Source: Hyphomicrobiaceae bacterium
Lineage (GTDB): Bacteria; Pseudomonadota; Alphaproteobacteria; Rhizobiales; Hyphomicrobiaceae
Assembly: GCA_020442225.1 (NCBI GenBank)
Contig: JAGRKR010000218.1
Coordinates: forward strand, 1-18,843
Length of the DNA: 18,843 nt
Direction: 5' to 3'
Shown here: piece after piece, positions 1-6,411 of the stretch
How the letters are laid out: each line of letters opens with the position of its first letter
Position numbering within the stretch: position 1 is the stretch's first letter
Notes under the pieces: generated by a model
What the model was told of the DNA's origin: nothing
The model's input: the letters and a program-made list of their open reading frames with translations, nothing else
Database searches by the model: none
Program-made: the position numbers and the translations under genes

Positions 1-281
1 AGATCGCCGTAGTCGCGCTCGTTGAGCGCCTGATCCTTGATGGTCTCGAGGTCTTCCTGTCCGAGCTCCCCGAGGATGAGGGTCAGCGTCCGCTGGGCGC
101 GCTTCAGGGCGCTGGTGAAGGCGATGTCGAACTTGAAGCCCTGCTGGCGCAACAAGCGACCTGCCTTGCGGGCCTCCGCCTCGCCGGTGGCCGTCAGATC
201 GACGTCCTTCCAGCCCGTGAACAGATTGAGGTTGTTCCACTCGCTCTGGCCATGCCGAACGAGCACCAGCTTGCATGCCAT
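1..281 (-). CDS. gpmA: 2,3-bisphosphoglycerate-dependent phosphoglycerate mutase, N-terminal part (cut by window edge)
   Basis: This enzyme interconverts 3- and 2-phosphoglycerate in cytosolic glycolysis and gluconeogenesis through a phosphohistidine intermediate. Only the first 93 codons are present; the rest lies beyond position 1. The protein begins [16 protein letters not shown], the family's RHG motif, with the phosphorylated histidine at residue 10. [12 protein letters not shown] follows, typical of the cofactor-dependent class, then [10 protein letters not shown], and NERDYGD near the cut, which holds the catalytic acid glutamate. The ATG at 281 has a purine-rich ribosome site (AGGGAGA) a few bases upstream. 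The gene starts 49 bp after the dapB stop on the same strand, so the two are probably co-transcribed; this pairing is common in Rhizobiales. Identity is secure; completeness cannot be judged. Confidence 0.95.
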   Translation of the reverse strand, partial: MACKLVLVRHGQSEWNNLNLFTGWKDVDLTATGEAEARKAGRLLRQQGFKFDIAFTSALKRAQRTLTLILGELGQEDLETIKDQALNERDYGD

Positions 282-330
282 TCTCACAGTCTCCCTGTCG
301 CAATCCCTCGCCGCAGCCGCCGGCGCGGTT

Positions 331-1137
331 CTAAAGCCCCAAGACATCCACCATGCTGTAGAGGCCGGGCGGCTTGCCTTTCCCCCACAGCGCCGCCCGC
401 ACGGCCCCGCGCGAGAACAGGGACCGGTCCGCAGCCTTGTGCGTGATCTCGATGCGCTCGCCATCGCCGGCGAAGACCACGGTGTGATCCCCGACGACGC
501 TGCCGCCCCTCAGCGTGGCGAAACCGATGTGGCCCCGCGGCCGTGGGCCGGTATGCCCGTCGCGCGAGCGGATGGAATGAGACTTGAGTTCGATTCCACG
601 GCCTTCCGCGGCGGCCTGACCGAGCATCAACGCCGTGCCCGAGGGCGCGTCGATCTTGTGGCGGTGGTGCATCTCAACGACCTCGATGTCGAAGTCCTCG
701 TCGAGGGCCGCCGCCACGCGCCGCGTCAACGCCAGCAGCAGGTTGACTCCGACGCTCATGTTGCCGGCCTTGACGATGGTGCAGTGGCGCGCCGCGGCCT
801 CGATGCGCTTCTCCTGCGCCTCGTCGAAGCCGGTCGTGCCGATGACATGGACGATCCGGGCGTTGGCGGCCAGGCCCGCGAACTCGACGGAGGCGGCCGG
901 CACCGTGAAATCGAGAACGGCGTCCACGGAGGCGAACACGTCGATCGCCTCGTCGGTGACCTTGATCCCGAGGGGGCCGACGCCCGCCAGCAGACCGGCA
1001 TCCTGACCGATCGCCGGGGAGCCCTTGGCCTCGCAGGCGCCCGCGACCACACAACCCCTGGCTTCGTGCACGGTCTGCAGGAGTTGGCGGCCCATGCGGC
1101 CGGCCGCTCCCATCACCGCGACCTTCAAATCGCTCAT
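331..1137 (-). CDS. dapB: 4-hydroxy-tetrahydrodipicolinate reductase
   Basis: DapB reduces 4-hydroxy-tetrahydrodipicolinate with NAD(P)H in the diaminopimelate/lysine pathway, feeding both protein and peptidoglycan synthesis in the cytosol. The 268-residue length is normal. The N-terminal dinucleotide-binding fold shows [11 protein letters not shown] (residues 6-16), GTTGF lies at 100-104, and the family signature [15 protein letters not shown] at 155-169 carries the active-site His157 and Lys161. The reading frame is open 13 codons further upstream, but the start at 1137 is chosen because [10 protein letters not shown] aligns with the usual DapB N-terminus and a GAGG ribosome site sits 5 bases before it. 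It probably heads a dapB-gpmA unit. The 147 bp between it and ppa holds an imperfect inverted repeat (TGCCTC near 1210, GAGGCA near 1265) without a U-tract. Confidence 0.97.
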   Translation of the reverse strand: MSDLKVAVMGAAGRMGRQLLQTVHEARGCVVAGACEAKGSPAIGQDAGLLAGVGPLGIKVTDEAIDVFASVDAVLDFTVPAASVEFAGLAANARIVHVIGTTGFDEAQEKRIEAAARHCTIVKAGNMSVGVNLLLALTRRVAAALDEDFDIEVVEMHHRHKIDAPSGTALMLGQAAAEGRGIELKSHSIRSRDGHTGPRPRGHIGFATLRGGSVVGDHTVVFAGDGERIEITHKAADRSLFSRGAVRAALWGKGKPPGLYSMVDVLGL

Positions 1138-1284
1138 TGTTGCCTCACGCTCCCAAGTATCGCTGCCGTATAGCAACGCCTACCGCTCGACGGAAGGCCC
1201 CTCGCCTTGCCCATGCCTCTTCCAGAGGGCGATCGGCGATCCCGATGGCGCGCAGCATGGGGAGGCAGAGACCGGACCCGGCCC

Positions 1285-1827
1285 CTAGCCCTTCGCCGTA
1301 TCGCTCTTGGCCGCTGCGATGGCGCGCACGATCAGCTCGCGGGCTTCCGCATCATCGCCCCATCGGGTCACCTCGACCCACTTGCCGTCCTCGAGATCCT
1401 TGTAGCGCTGGAAGAAGTGAGCGATCTGCCTGATCAGCAGGTCGGGCAGATCCCGGATCGAGCCGATCTTCTGATACATGGCCGACACCTGCGGCGAAGG
1501 AACCGCAATGACTTTCTCGTCGCTGCCCTTTTCGTCACGCATGAACAGCACGCCGACCGGTCGGCAGTTGATGACGCAGCCGGGAATGAGCGGGCGCTGG
1601 TTGGCAATGAGCACGTCAATCGGGTCGCCATCGTCGGACAGTGTGTGCGGAACGAACCCGTAATTTCCCGGATAGCGCATGGCCGTATAGAGGATGCGGT
1701 CGACGAACATCGTGCCCGAGGCCTTGTCCATCTCGTACTTTACCGGCTCGCCTCCGATCGGCACCTCGACGATGACGTTGATGTCGTGCGGCGCGTTGTT
1801 GCCGATGGGTACCGCCTCAATTCTCAT
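1285..1827 (-). CDS. ppa: Inorganic pyrophosphatase (family I)
   Basis: This soluble enzyme hydrolyses pyrophosphate to two phosphates and so pulls biosynthetic reactions such as nucleotide and tRNA charging forward. The 180-residue length is typical of bacterial family I enzymes. The metal-binding signature DGDPIDV is at residues 66-72. Upstream are VEVPIGG (20-26), KYEMDKASG (30-38) and YPGNYGFVP (52-60), all family hallmarks, and DEK at 98-100 carries further metal ligands. The start at 1827 is chosen over longer in-frame options because MRIEAVPIG matches the normal N-terminus and GGAGA lies 8 bases upstream. It is divergent from the small membrane protein gene at 1931; the 103 bp between them carries a perfect short palindrome. 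Confidence 0.97.
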   Translation of the reverse strand: MRIEAVPIGNNAPHDINVIVEVPIGGEPVKYEMDKASGTMFVDRILYTAMRYPGNYGFVPHTLSDDGDPIDVLIANQRPLIPGCVINCRPVGVLFMRDEKGSDEKVIAVPSPQVSAMYQKIGSIRDLPDLLIRQIAHFFQRYKDLEDGKWVEVTRWGDDAEARELIVRAIAAAKSDTAKG

Positions 1828-1891
1828 TGCTCGTTCTCCATGCCACCCGAATTGCGACGCCAGCAGCCTACAATATAGCCTGCGGGAAGGC

Positions 1892-1907
1892 GCTCGACCT
1901 GTCGAGC
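1892..1907. promoter_or_regulatory. Perfect palindrome between ppa and a divergent gene, possible operator
   Basis: GCTCGAC-CT-GTCGAGC is an inverted repeat with 7-bp perfect arms and a 2-bp spacer. It ends 23 bp before the ATG at 1931. A weak plus-strand promoter, TTGCGA at 1852 and TATAGC at 1874 with a 16-bp spacer, lies just upstream, so a protein bound here could block the 1931 gene. The binding protein is unknown, and a hairpin in the 5' untranslated RNA is an alternative. Confidence 0.35.
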
Positions 1908-1930
1908 ATGCACAGAGAAGGGCCGGCGAC

Positions 1931-2251
1931 ATGAAAATCAAGGGCCTCGAAGGGCTCAGCGAGACCGAGGTCAGTCGCGCGCTCGCCAATGGCGCAACGT
2001 TCGTGCACTACCAGTATTGTATCTCGATCGTCGTCATGACATTCAAGCGGCCATCGAGCATCTATTTCGTGCGCCCGGGACAGAGCCGGGTCGGCAAGGG
2101 GCTGCCCTTTACCGTCGTCAGCCTGCTGCTCGGCTGGTGGGGAATTCCCTGGGGTCCGATCTATACGGTGCAGACGATCATCAACAACACGCGCGGCGGC
2201 CGCGACGTGACCAGCGAGGTCCTGGCGGCAGCAAGCTCGCGTCAGCCGTGA
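1931..2251 (+). CDS. Small conserved membrane protein of unknown function
   Basis: I do not know a function for this 106-residue protein. It has a soluble N-terminal third ([21 protein letters not shown]), a hydrophobic patch [12 protein letters not shown] (28-38), then [14 protein letters not shown] and a hydrophobic segment at about 58-83 rich in Trp, Gly and Pro ([14 protein letters not shown]). A polar tail [14 protein letters not shown] follows. From memory, proteins with this GWWGIPWGP segment followed by a GG(R/K)DVT tail recur as uncharacterised proteins in several bacterial phyla, which argues that it is a real gene. The ATG at 1931 has GAAGGG 8 bases upstream. The gene is divergent from ppa and converges on the acetyltransferase gene with a 31-bp gap. 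Confidence 0.8.
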   Translation: MKIKGLEGLSETEVSRALANGATFVHYQYCISIVVMTFKRPSSIYFVRPGQSRVGKGLPFTVVSLLLGWWGIPWGPIYTVQTIINNTRGGRDVTSEVLAAASSRQP

Positions 2252-2282
2252 AGGCACCGCTCGCAACAGGTGCTAACGGCGA

Positions 2283-2834
2283 TCAGCTCGAGCCTTTGCG
2301 CGCTGGCACCACGTCGGGCCACCCGAACGCCGTCTTCTCGAGCTTGACCGAGCCGAAGCGCTCGCTCGCGCGCGTGATCGGCCGGCCGCCACGTCGACGA
2401 TAGAATGCGCAGGCGCCCTCGTTCTGGGTGATCGCCCAGACGATGAGCCCGCGCAGTTGCGCCTCGTCCATGGCATGGCGCGCCGCCTCGAAGAGATACT
2501 CTCCGAATCCGAGGCCCTGATAGATCGGTGCGACGTAGAGCTCGTAGATCTCGCCCTGGTACGGACCGCGGATGCGGGCCTTGCCCCAATTGGCGTAACC
2601 GGCAGGCGTGCCGGCGACCTCGAGGATCAACGTCCGCCGGCTGCCGTCGAGCGCACGCCGCCACCATGTGACGTTGCGCCTGCGCACCATGGCCTCAAGG
2701 TGCAGATGAGGAATGATGCCGAGGTAGGCCGACTTCCAGGACTCCTGGAAGATCTCGGCCAGAGCCTCCGCATCGGCAGGCTCGGCGCTGCGAACGCGCA
2801 ACCGAGGAACTGACTGGCTGGTCTTACGTGACAT
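2283..2834 (-). CDS. GNAT-family N-acetyltransferase
   Basis: A 183-residue GNAT protein expected to move the acetyl group of acetyl-CoA to an amine; the acceptor cannot be read from sequence. The order of GNAT elements is clear. LRVRSAEPADAEALAEIF (12-29) is the N-terminal strand and helix, EIYELYVAP (95-103) is the beta-4 strand, YQGLGFG (105-111) is the pyrophosphate-binding loop of motif A, and NEGACAFYRRRGG (138-150) is motif B. The start at 2834 has no recognisable ribosome site; a TATAAT box lies six bases upstream, so the message may be leaderless. It converges on the small membrane protein gene and stands apart from the phasin gene. Confidence 0.9.
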   Translation of the reverse strand: MSRKTSQSVPRLRVRSAEPADAEALAEIFQESWKSAYLGIIPHLHLEAMVRRRNVTWWRRALDGSRRTLILEVAGTPAGYANWGKARIRGPYQGEIYELYVAPIYQGLGFGEYLFEAARHAMDEAQLRGLIVWAITQNEGACAFYRRRGGRPITRASERFGSVKLEKTAFGWPDVVPARKGSS

Positions 2835-2840
2835 GACGAC

Positions 2841-2846
2841 ATTATA
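2841..2846 (-). promoter_or_regulatory. TATAAT -10 box just upstream of the acetyltransferase start
   Basis: Reading the minus strand, a consensus TATAAT is followed by GTCGTC and then the ATG at 2834. That spacing would put transcription initiation at or within a base or two of the A of the start codon. No good -35 hexamer is visible 16-18 bp upstream (the sequence there is GC alternation), so the promoter call rests on the -10 box alone. Confidence 0.4.
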
Positions 2847-2852
2847 GGCATG

Positions 2853-2881
2853 GCTCGCGCCTCGCGCGCGAGCGTTTTCTT
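2853..2881 (+). terminator. Rho-independent terminator on the plus strand, facing no plus-strand gene
   Basis: GCTCGCGC (2853-2860) and GCGCGAGC (2866-2873) form a perfect 8-bp GC-rich stem around a 5-base loop, followed by G then TTTTCTT. The T-tract orients it on the plus strand. No plus-strand gene ends nearby; the nearest ends at 2251. It would stop a transcript running antisense to the acetyltransferase gene, or an unannotated RNA. It also overlaps the upstream promoter region of the acetyltransferase gene. Confidence 0.5.
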
Positions 2882-2977
2882 AAATTGCGCGGCCGCCGAC
2901 CGAAGCTGGTTCCACCGCCGCCGACCGAGGCCGCCTGCCGCGAGGTCGCGTGAGGCTCTCGACGGCGAAGCCAGCGG

Positions 2978-3016
2978 TAAAACGCGAAAGGGGTCCGCCC
3001 TCGCAGGCAGACCCCT
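2978..3016 (-). terminator. Rho-independent terminator of the phasin gene
   Basis: On the minus strand AGGGGTC and GACCCCT (3016-3010 with 2995-2989) pair, with a further 3-bp GCC/GGC stem inside and a 6-base loop. The stem is followed by TTTCGCGTTTT. It lies 34 bp after the phasin stop codon, where a terminator for a strongly expressed single gene is expected. Confidence 0.75.
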
Positions 3017-3049
3017 CCTATCACTGTCGTCGCGTGCGCCGGCTGGCGC

Positions 3050-3517
3050 TCAGCGAGCCTTTTTGGACTTCTCGGCGGCGGCTTTGACAGTCGCCTGGGC
3101 CGCGCCGCCGACCGTCGCGAACATGCGCTGCGCGACCTCGGTCGAGAGCTGGTAGAGCTCCTTCGTCTGCTCGCCTGCGATGGCAACCTGCCTCTGCATG
3201 AACTCGGCCTGCAGGCGACCGACGTCCGCGAGAGTCGTGCACTTGGCCATCGCACCGGCGATGTCGAAAGCAGCCGACGTGTTCGCCGCGACATTGGCGA
3301 GCACCTTCTCGCCGATCTGGCGCGCACCGGTCTGGGCGACGGTCACGATTTCCTCGAAGGACTTCGCCCCGTCCTGCGCCGCGCTCGACATCTGCGTATA
3401 GGCCTCACGCGCCTTCGCCACACCTTCCTCGGCCATGGCCTTGAAATTGTCGGGCATGCGGGCCTGCTGGGCAGCCTTGAAGAACTCTTCGGTCTGATGT
3501 CGGATGTGCTCGTTCAT
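3050..3517 (-). CDS. Phasin family protein (polyhydroxyalkanoate granule-associated)
   Basis: A 155-residue, mostly helical, Ala/Gln/Lys/Glu-rich protein without membrane segments. It matches the alphaproteobacterial Phasin_2-type pattern: FKAAQQARMPDNFKAMAEEGVAKAREAY near the N-terminus, a long amphipathic helix (ANTSAAFDIAGAMAKCTTLAD), LQAEFMQRQVAIAGEQTKEL, and an Ala/Lys-rich tail ending KKAR. Phasins coat polyhydroxyalkanoate granules and control granule size; some act as general stress proteins. A GAGGA ribosome site lies about 10 bases before the ATG. The gene stands alone, with its own terminator and a long palindrome 78-106 bp upstream. No phaC, phaZ or phaR lies in the window, so the granule role rests on family membership. 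Confidence 0.88.
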   Translation of the reverse strand: MNEHIRHQTEEFFKAAQQARMPDNFKAMAEEGVAKAREAYTQMSSAAQDGAKSFEEIVTVAQTGARQIGEKVLANVAANTSAAFDIAGAMAKCTTLADVGRLQAEFMQRQVAIAGEQTKELYQLSTEVAQRMFATVGGAAQATVKAAAEKSKKAR

Positions 3518-3594
3518 GTCTGCAACGTCCTCTTGCCTTGCGCCGCACGAGGAACAACCCTCGCCTCATGGACACCAGATAAGATGATTCATGC

Positions 3595-3623
3595 TGCATT
3601 GCAATACGACTTATTGCGATGCA
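3595..3623. promoter_or_regulatory. 29-bp palindrome upstream of the phasin gene, candidate PhaR-type operator
   Basis: The arms TGCATTGCAATA (3595-3606) and TATTGCGATGCA (3612-3623) pair over 12 positions with one mismatch, around a 5-bp centre. The arms are made of TGC/GCA elements. PhaR repressors of polyhydroxyalkanoate synthesis in alphaproteobacteria are reported to bind TGC/GCA-rich sites ahead of phasin genes. On the minus strand the site overlaps TTGCAA, a possible -35 spaced 17 bp from TATCTG, which suits repression. The link to PhaR is inferred. Confidence 0.6.
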
Positions 3624-3645
3624 CAATCTCCTGCGACAGCTCGTC

Positions 3646-5124
3646 TCACAGGAGCCGGCCCCGCGGGCGCGTGCCGAGCGGCAGGAACAGGTCGCGGTAG
3701 GCGGTCACGGCCGGATCGAAGATGATGTCGCGCTCGCGCAACGGCCGCGATAGCCGAAGGCCCTCAAGCGACCGACACCGGCTGAGCGCCACGTACGCCT
3801 GGCCATGAGCGAAGGTGCCGCGACCGAAATCGATATAGACCCGGTCGAGCGTCATGCCCTGCGCCTTGTGGATCGTCAGGGCCCACGCGAGCCGCACCGG
3901 CAATTGCTGGAACGTACCCGCCACGGTGCGCGTGATCTCGTCGCGCTCGGCGTCGTAGGCGTAGCGCAGGCTCTCCCAGGCGACCGGCTCGAGCTCGTGC
4001 TCCCGCCCGGCGATTTCCACCCAGGCCCGCCCGCCCTCGACCCGCGTGACCACGGCCAGCGTGCCGTTGACCCAGCGCTTCGCCGGATCGTTGCGAATGA
4101 GCACGACGCGCGCCCCGGTCTTCAGCAGGAGGGTGGAGTCGACCGGCGTCGCGGTTTCCGGATACTCACCCGTCCGCGTCGCCTCGAAGGCTTCGGCCCG
4201 ACCGGGCAACGCCTCCAGAAACGCGGTGTTGATGCGGTTGGCGGCCTCGTTCGTCGTCGTCAGGATGATATGGTCCCCGGCGTCACGCAAGCGCTGCAGC
4301 GGTCCGACGCAGCCATCGAGCAGTTCCAGTTCCTCGCGCCCCGCCTCGCCTTCGCGCACGGCGTTGAGCACGCGAAGGAACGTCTCGTCGCGCTGCCGGA
4401 ACACCTCGCTCAGCTCCAGGAGCTGGCAGTTGCCGTCCCGCAAGGCCTCGATGTTGAAGAAGAACGGGCCGCCGTAGTCCTCGTGCAGGCGCGACGCCGC
4501 TTCCGCGCCCGCGACCACGGGCGGGAGCTGGTGAAGATCCCCGAACAGCAGCATCTGTACGCCGCCGAACGGCTCCTTCTGACGACCGCGATTGAGCCGC
4601 AGCATACGATCGATCGCCTGCATGAGGTCGGCGCGCACCATCGAGACCTCGTCGATGATGAGTGTCTCGAGCCGGCGCATGACGGTGCCGTTGCGCGACC
4701 GGCGCACGTCCTCGGGGCCGAGCAGGCGCGGCGGCAGCCCGAAGAAGGAATGTATGGTCTGGCCCCCGACGTTGACCGCCGCGAGGCCCGTCGGCGCCAG
4801 CACGGCCACGCCCGGCCCGAGGCTCTCGCGGATGCACCGCAGCAGCGTGGACTTACCCGTGCCGGCGCGGCCGGTTACGAACAGATCGCCATCGCGCTTC
4901 GCCACGAACGCCGCCGCGGTATCGAACTCGGCGGTCCGCACGATATCCGTCGGCCAGCCCTCGGCGGGGCCGGCGTCAGACGTTGCGGCGGATGACGGCG
5001 CCGGGGCCACCGGCTCCGCCGCCATGCCGCCGGGAGATCGCCTCGTCCTCGATGGGCTCATGCGGCTTCGATCCTGCTTCGTCGGCCCCTCCAGCGTCGT
5101 CATCGACACGGGGCGAGCCGCCAT
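3646..5124 (-). CDS. Pif1-type superfamily 1B DNA helicase
   Basis: A 492-residue ATP-dependent helicase of the Pif1/RecD-like group, expected to move 5' to 3' on single-stranded DNA and open duplexes, forks or secondary structures. Motifs appear in order: Walker A GRAGTGKS (85-92), motif Ia APTGLAAVNVGGQTIHSFF (110-128), DEVSM (158-162), GDLHQLPPV (195-203), the SEVFRQRDE element (239-247), LTIHKAQGMTLDRV (416-429) and YVALSRCRSLEG (444-455). It is the compact bacterial form with no added C-terminal domain. The first 60 residues are low-complexity and the start is uncertain: 5124 has weak AGGG nearby, 5061 has AGGA about 10 bases upstream, and 5025 is also possible. Codon third positions look coding from 5124. 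It is divergent from the hydrolase gene with a 43-bp gap. Confidence 0.93.
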   Translation of the reverse strand: MAARPVSMTTLEGPTKQDRSRMSPSRTRRSPGGMAAEPVAPAPSSAATSDAGPAEGWPTDIVRTAEFDTAAAFVAKRDGDLFVTGRAGTGKSTLLRCIRESLGPGVAVLAPTGLAAVNVGGQTIHSFFGLPPRLLGPEDVRRSRNGTVMRRLETLIIDEVSMVRADLMQAIDRMLRLNRGRQKEPFGGVQMLLFGDLHQLPPVVAGAEAASRLHEDYGGPFFFNIEALRDGNCQLLELSEVFRQRDETFLRVLNAVREGEAGREELELLDGCVGPLQRLRDAGDHIILTTTNEAANRINTAFLEALPGRAEAFEATRTGEYPETATPVDSTLLLKTGARVVLIRNDPAKRWVNGTLAVVTRVEGGRAWVEIAGREHELEPVAWESLRYAYDAERDEITRTVAGTFQQLPVRLAWALTIHKAQGMTLDRVYIDFGRGTFAHGQAYVALSRCRSLEGLRLSRPLRERDIIFDPAVTAYRDLFLPLGTRPRGRLL

Positions 5125-5167
5125 ACTACCCTGCTTCGCGCCCTCATGGCGCCCGAGAGGCTACGAC

Positions 5168-6067
5168 ATGCTACGACTGACGCGTCGCACTGGTCTGCGC
5201 ATCCTGGCGCTCTTCGCAACACTTCTCGCAAGCGCATCGAGCCCTGGACTGGCCGACACCGGCAAGTCCGGACCCCAGGGACCCGAAATCCGCATCCAGC
5301 GCTGGCTGATCCCCATGCCGAAGGCGCAGGGGCGCGTGCTCGCCGCGACCGTCGCCCGCCCCCCCGGTGACGCGCCGGCGACCCTCGTCGTCATCAATCA
5401 CGGCTCGCCACCGCGTGCGAGCGTACGGGCCTACATGGTCGAGCCCCTATATCGCTTCGCGACCGAGTGGTTCGTGCGGCGCGGTCATGTCGTGGTTCTG
5501 CCGCTCAGACGCGGCTACGGCGTCACGGGCGGCAACGGCCCGGAATTTCTCCACCGCTGCCGCGACGCCGACTACGTTCACTCGGGCAGAGCGGCCGCCC
5601 AAGACATCGACGCGACCATCGACTTCATGCAGCGCCAGCCGTTCGTGCGGCCCGGCTCGGTGATCGTCGTCGGGATCTCGGCCGGCGGATGGTCGACCAT
5701 CGGCCACACCAGCCTCAATCGCAAAGACGTGCGCGTCGCCATCAATTTCGCCGGCGGGCGCGGCGGCTCGGCAAACCGCGAGAACCGCACCGTCTGCCAG
5801 CCGGACCGCCTCGTTTCGGCGGCGCGCGAGTTCGGTCGCACGGCACGCGTGCCGACGCTCTGGATCTACGCCGAGAACGACAGCTTCTTCAAACCCGCCC
5901 TCGCCAAGGCCATGCACAGTGCCTACGTCTCGGCAGGCGGCAACGCCGAGCTGCATCAGCTCGGACCGTTCGGCCGGGATGGCCATTCTCTGTTCGGTGC
6001 GAGGGACGGCCCGCGCATCTGGGGGCCGATCGTCTCCCGCTTTCTCGCCCGCCATGGCTTCAAATGA
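5168..6067 (+). CDS. Secreted alpha/beta hydrolase (serine esterase or peptidase fold)
   Basis: A 299-residue protein with a Sec signal peptide: basic MLRLTRRTGLR, a hydrophobic core to about residue 22, and likely cleavage after GLA (29). The mature part is an alpha/beta hydrolase. VVINHGSPP (74-82) supplies the oxyanion region, GISAGG (169-174) holds nucleophile Ser171, AENDSF (235-240) gives Asp238, and GRDGHSLF (269-276) gives His273. It resembles dienelactone-hydrolase or acyl-peptidase relatives, but the substrate cannot be predicted. Three cysteine-poor but glycine-rich loops (GGNGPEF, GGRGGSAN) follow the core strands. The ATG at 5168 has GAGAGG 7 bases upstream; the same frame stays open far upstream, but that part is antisense to the helicase. 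Periplasmic or secreted location is expected. Confidence 0.88.
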   Translation: MLRLTRRTGLRILALFATLLASASSPGLADTGKSGPQGPEIRIQRWLIPMPKAQGRVLAATVARPPGDAPATLVVINHGSPPRASVRAYMVEPLYRFATEWFVRRGHVVVLPLRRGYGVTGGNGPEFLHRCRDADYVHSGRAAAQDIDATIDFMQRQPFVRPGSVIVVGISAGGWSTIGHTSLNRKDVRVAINFAGGRGGSANRENRTVCQPDRLVSAAREFGRTARVPTLWIYAENDSFFKPALAKAMHSAYVSAGGNAELHQLGPFGRDGHSLFGARDGPRIWGPIVSRFLARHGFK

Positions 6068-6300
6068 CCTTCAACGCCCAGGTACGGGCGCGACGGCGCA
6101 ACAAATACCGGATGAACTCTTTGATCTGGATAGAAGCCGACAAACCTTCCCAGACGAAAGGCATATGAAAGAACGAGCCGTTACAGTGCGAACGCTGAGA
6201 TCGTGTTGGTGAGCGCCACGCGTTCTCTGGACCCATCTCGGCTCGTGTCTCGGCTAACCCTGGGACACATCTTCCGATCACTACCACTCCGTAAACTAGA
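6068..6300. other. Non-coding stretch, possible 3' UTR or small RNA
   Basis: No convincing gene lies between the hydrolase stop and the terminator at 6301. The base composition is noticeably less GC-rich than the flanking genes, and the short open frames here have poor codon use and no ribosome site. I see no tRNA T-arm (GGTTCGAATCC) and no known RNA family. A repeated octamer TCTCGGCT occurs twice near 6236-6255. Because a very strong plus-strand terminator closes the stretch, it may be a long 3' untranslated region of the hydrolase message or an independent small RNA. The full gene-free interval runs to 6411. Confidence 0.35.
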
Positions 6301-6331
6301 ACGGCCGCTCTTCGGAGCGGCCGTCTTTTCT
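6301..6331 (+). terminator. Strong Rho-independent terminator with TTCG tetraloop
   Basis: ACGGCCGCTC (6301-6310) and GAGCGGCCGT (6315-6324) form a perfect 10-bp stem closed by TTCG, followed by CTTTTCT. The T-tract orients it on the plus strand. It lies 233 bp after the hydrolase stop. In the other direction the stem is followed by TCTAGTTT, so weak bidirectional use for the sensor kinase transcript ending at 6412 is possible. Confidence 0.85.
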
Positions 6332-6411
6332 ACTTGCGCGAGTCTCAGATTTGCTTGAGCCGCGGGCCAAGCGCGAGATCTCCTGGCGTGCCCTGCCGTT
6401 CTCTCCAGGAT

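Noticed and set aside
37..1173. A 378-codon plus-strand frame opposite gpmA and dapB
   Set aside because: The minus strand encodes unmistakable DapB and GpmA motifs over the same span; the plus frame has no recognisable domain.
3805..4995. A 396-codon plus-strand frame opposite the helicase
   Set aside because: The helicase motifs are all on the minus strand in proper order; the plus frame is an Arg/Gln/His-rich shadow.
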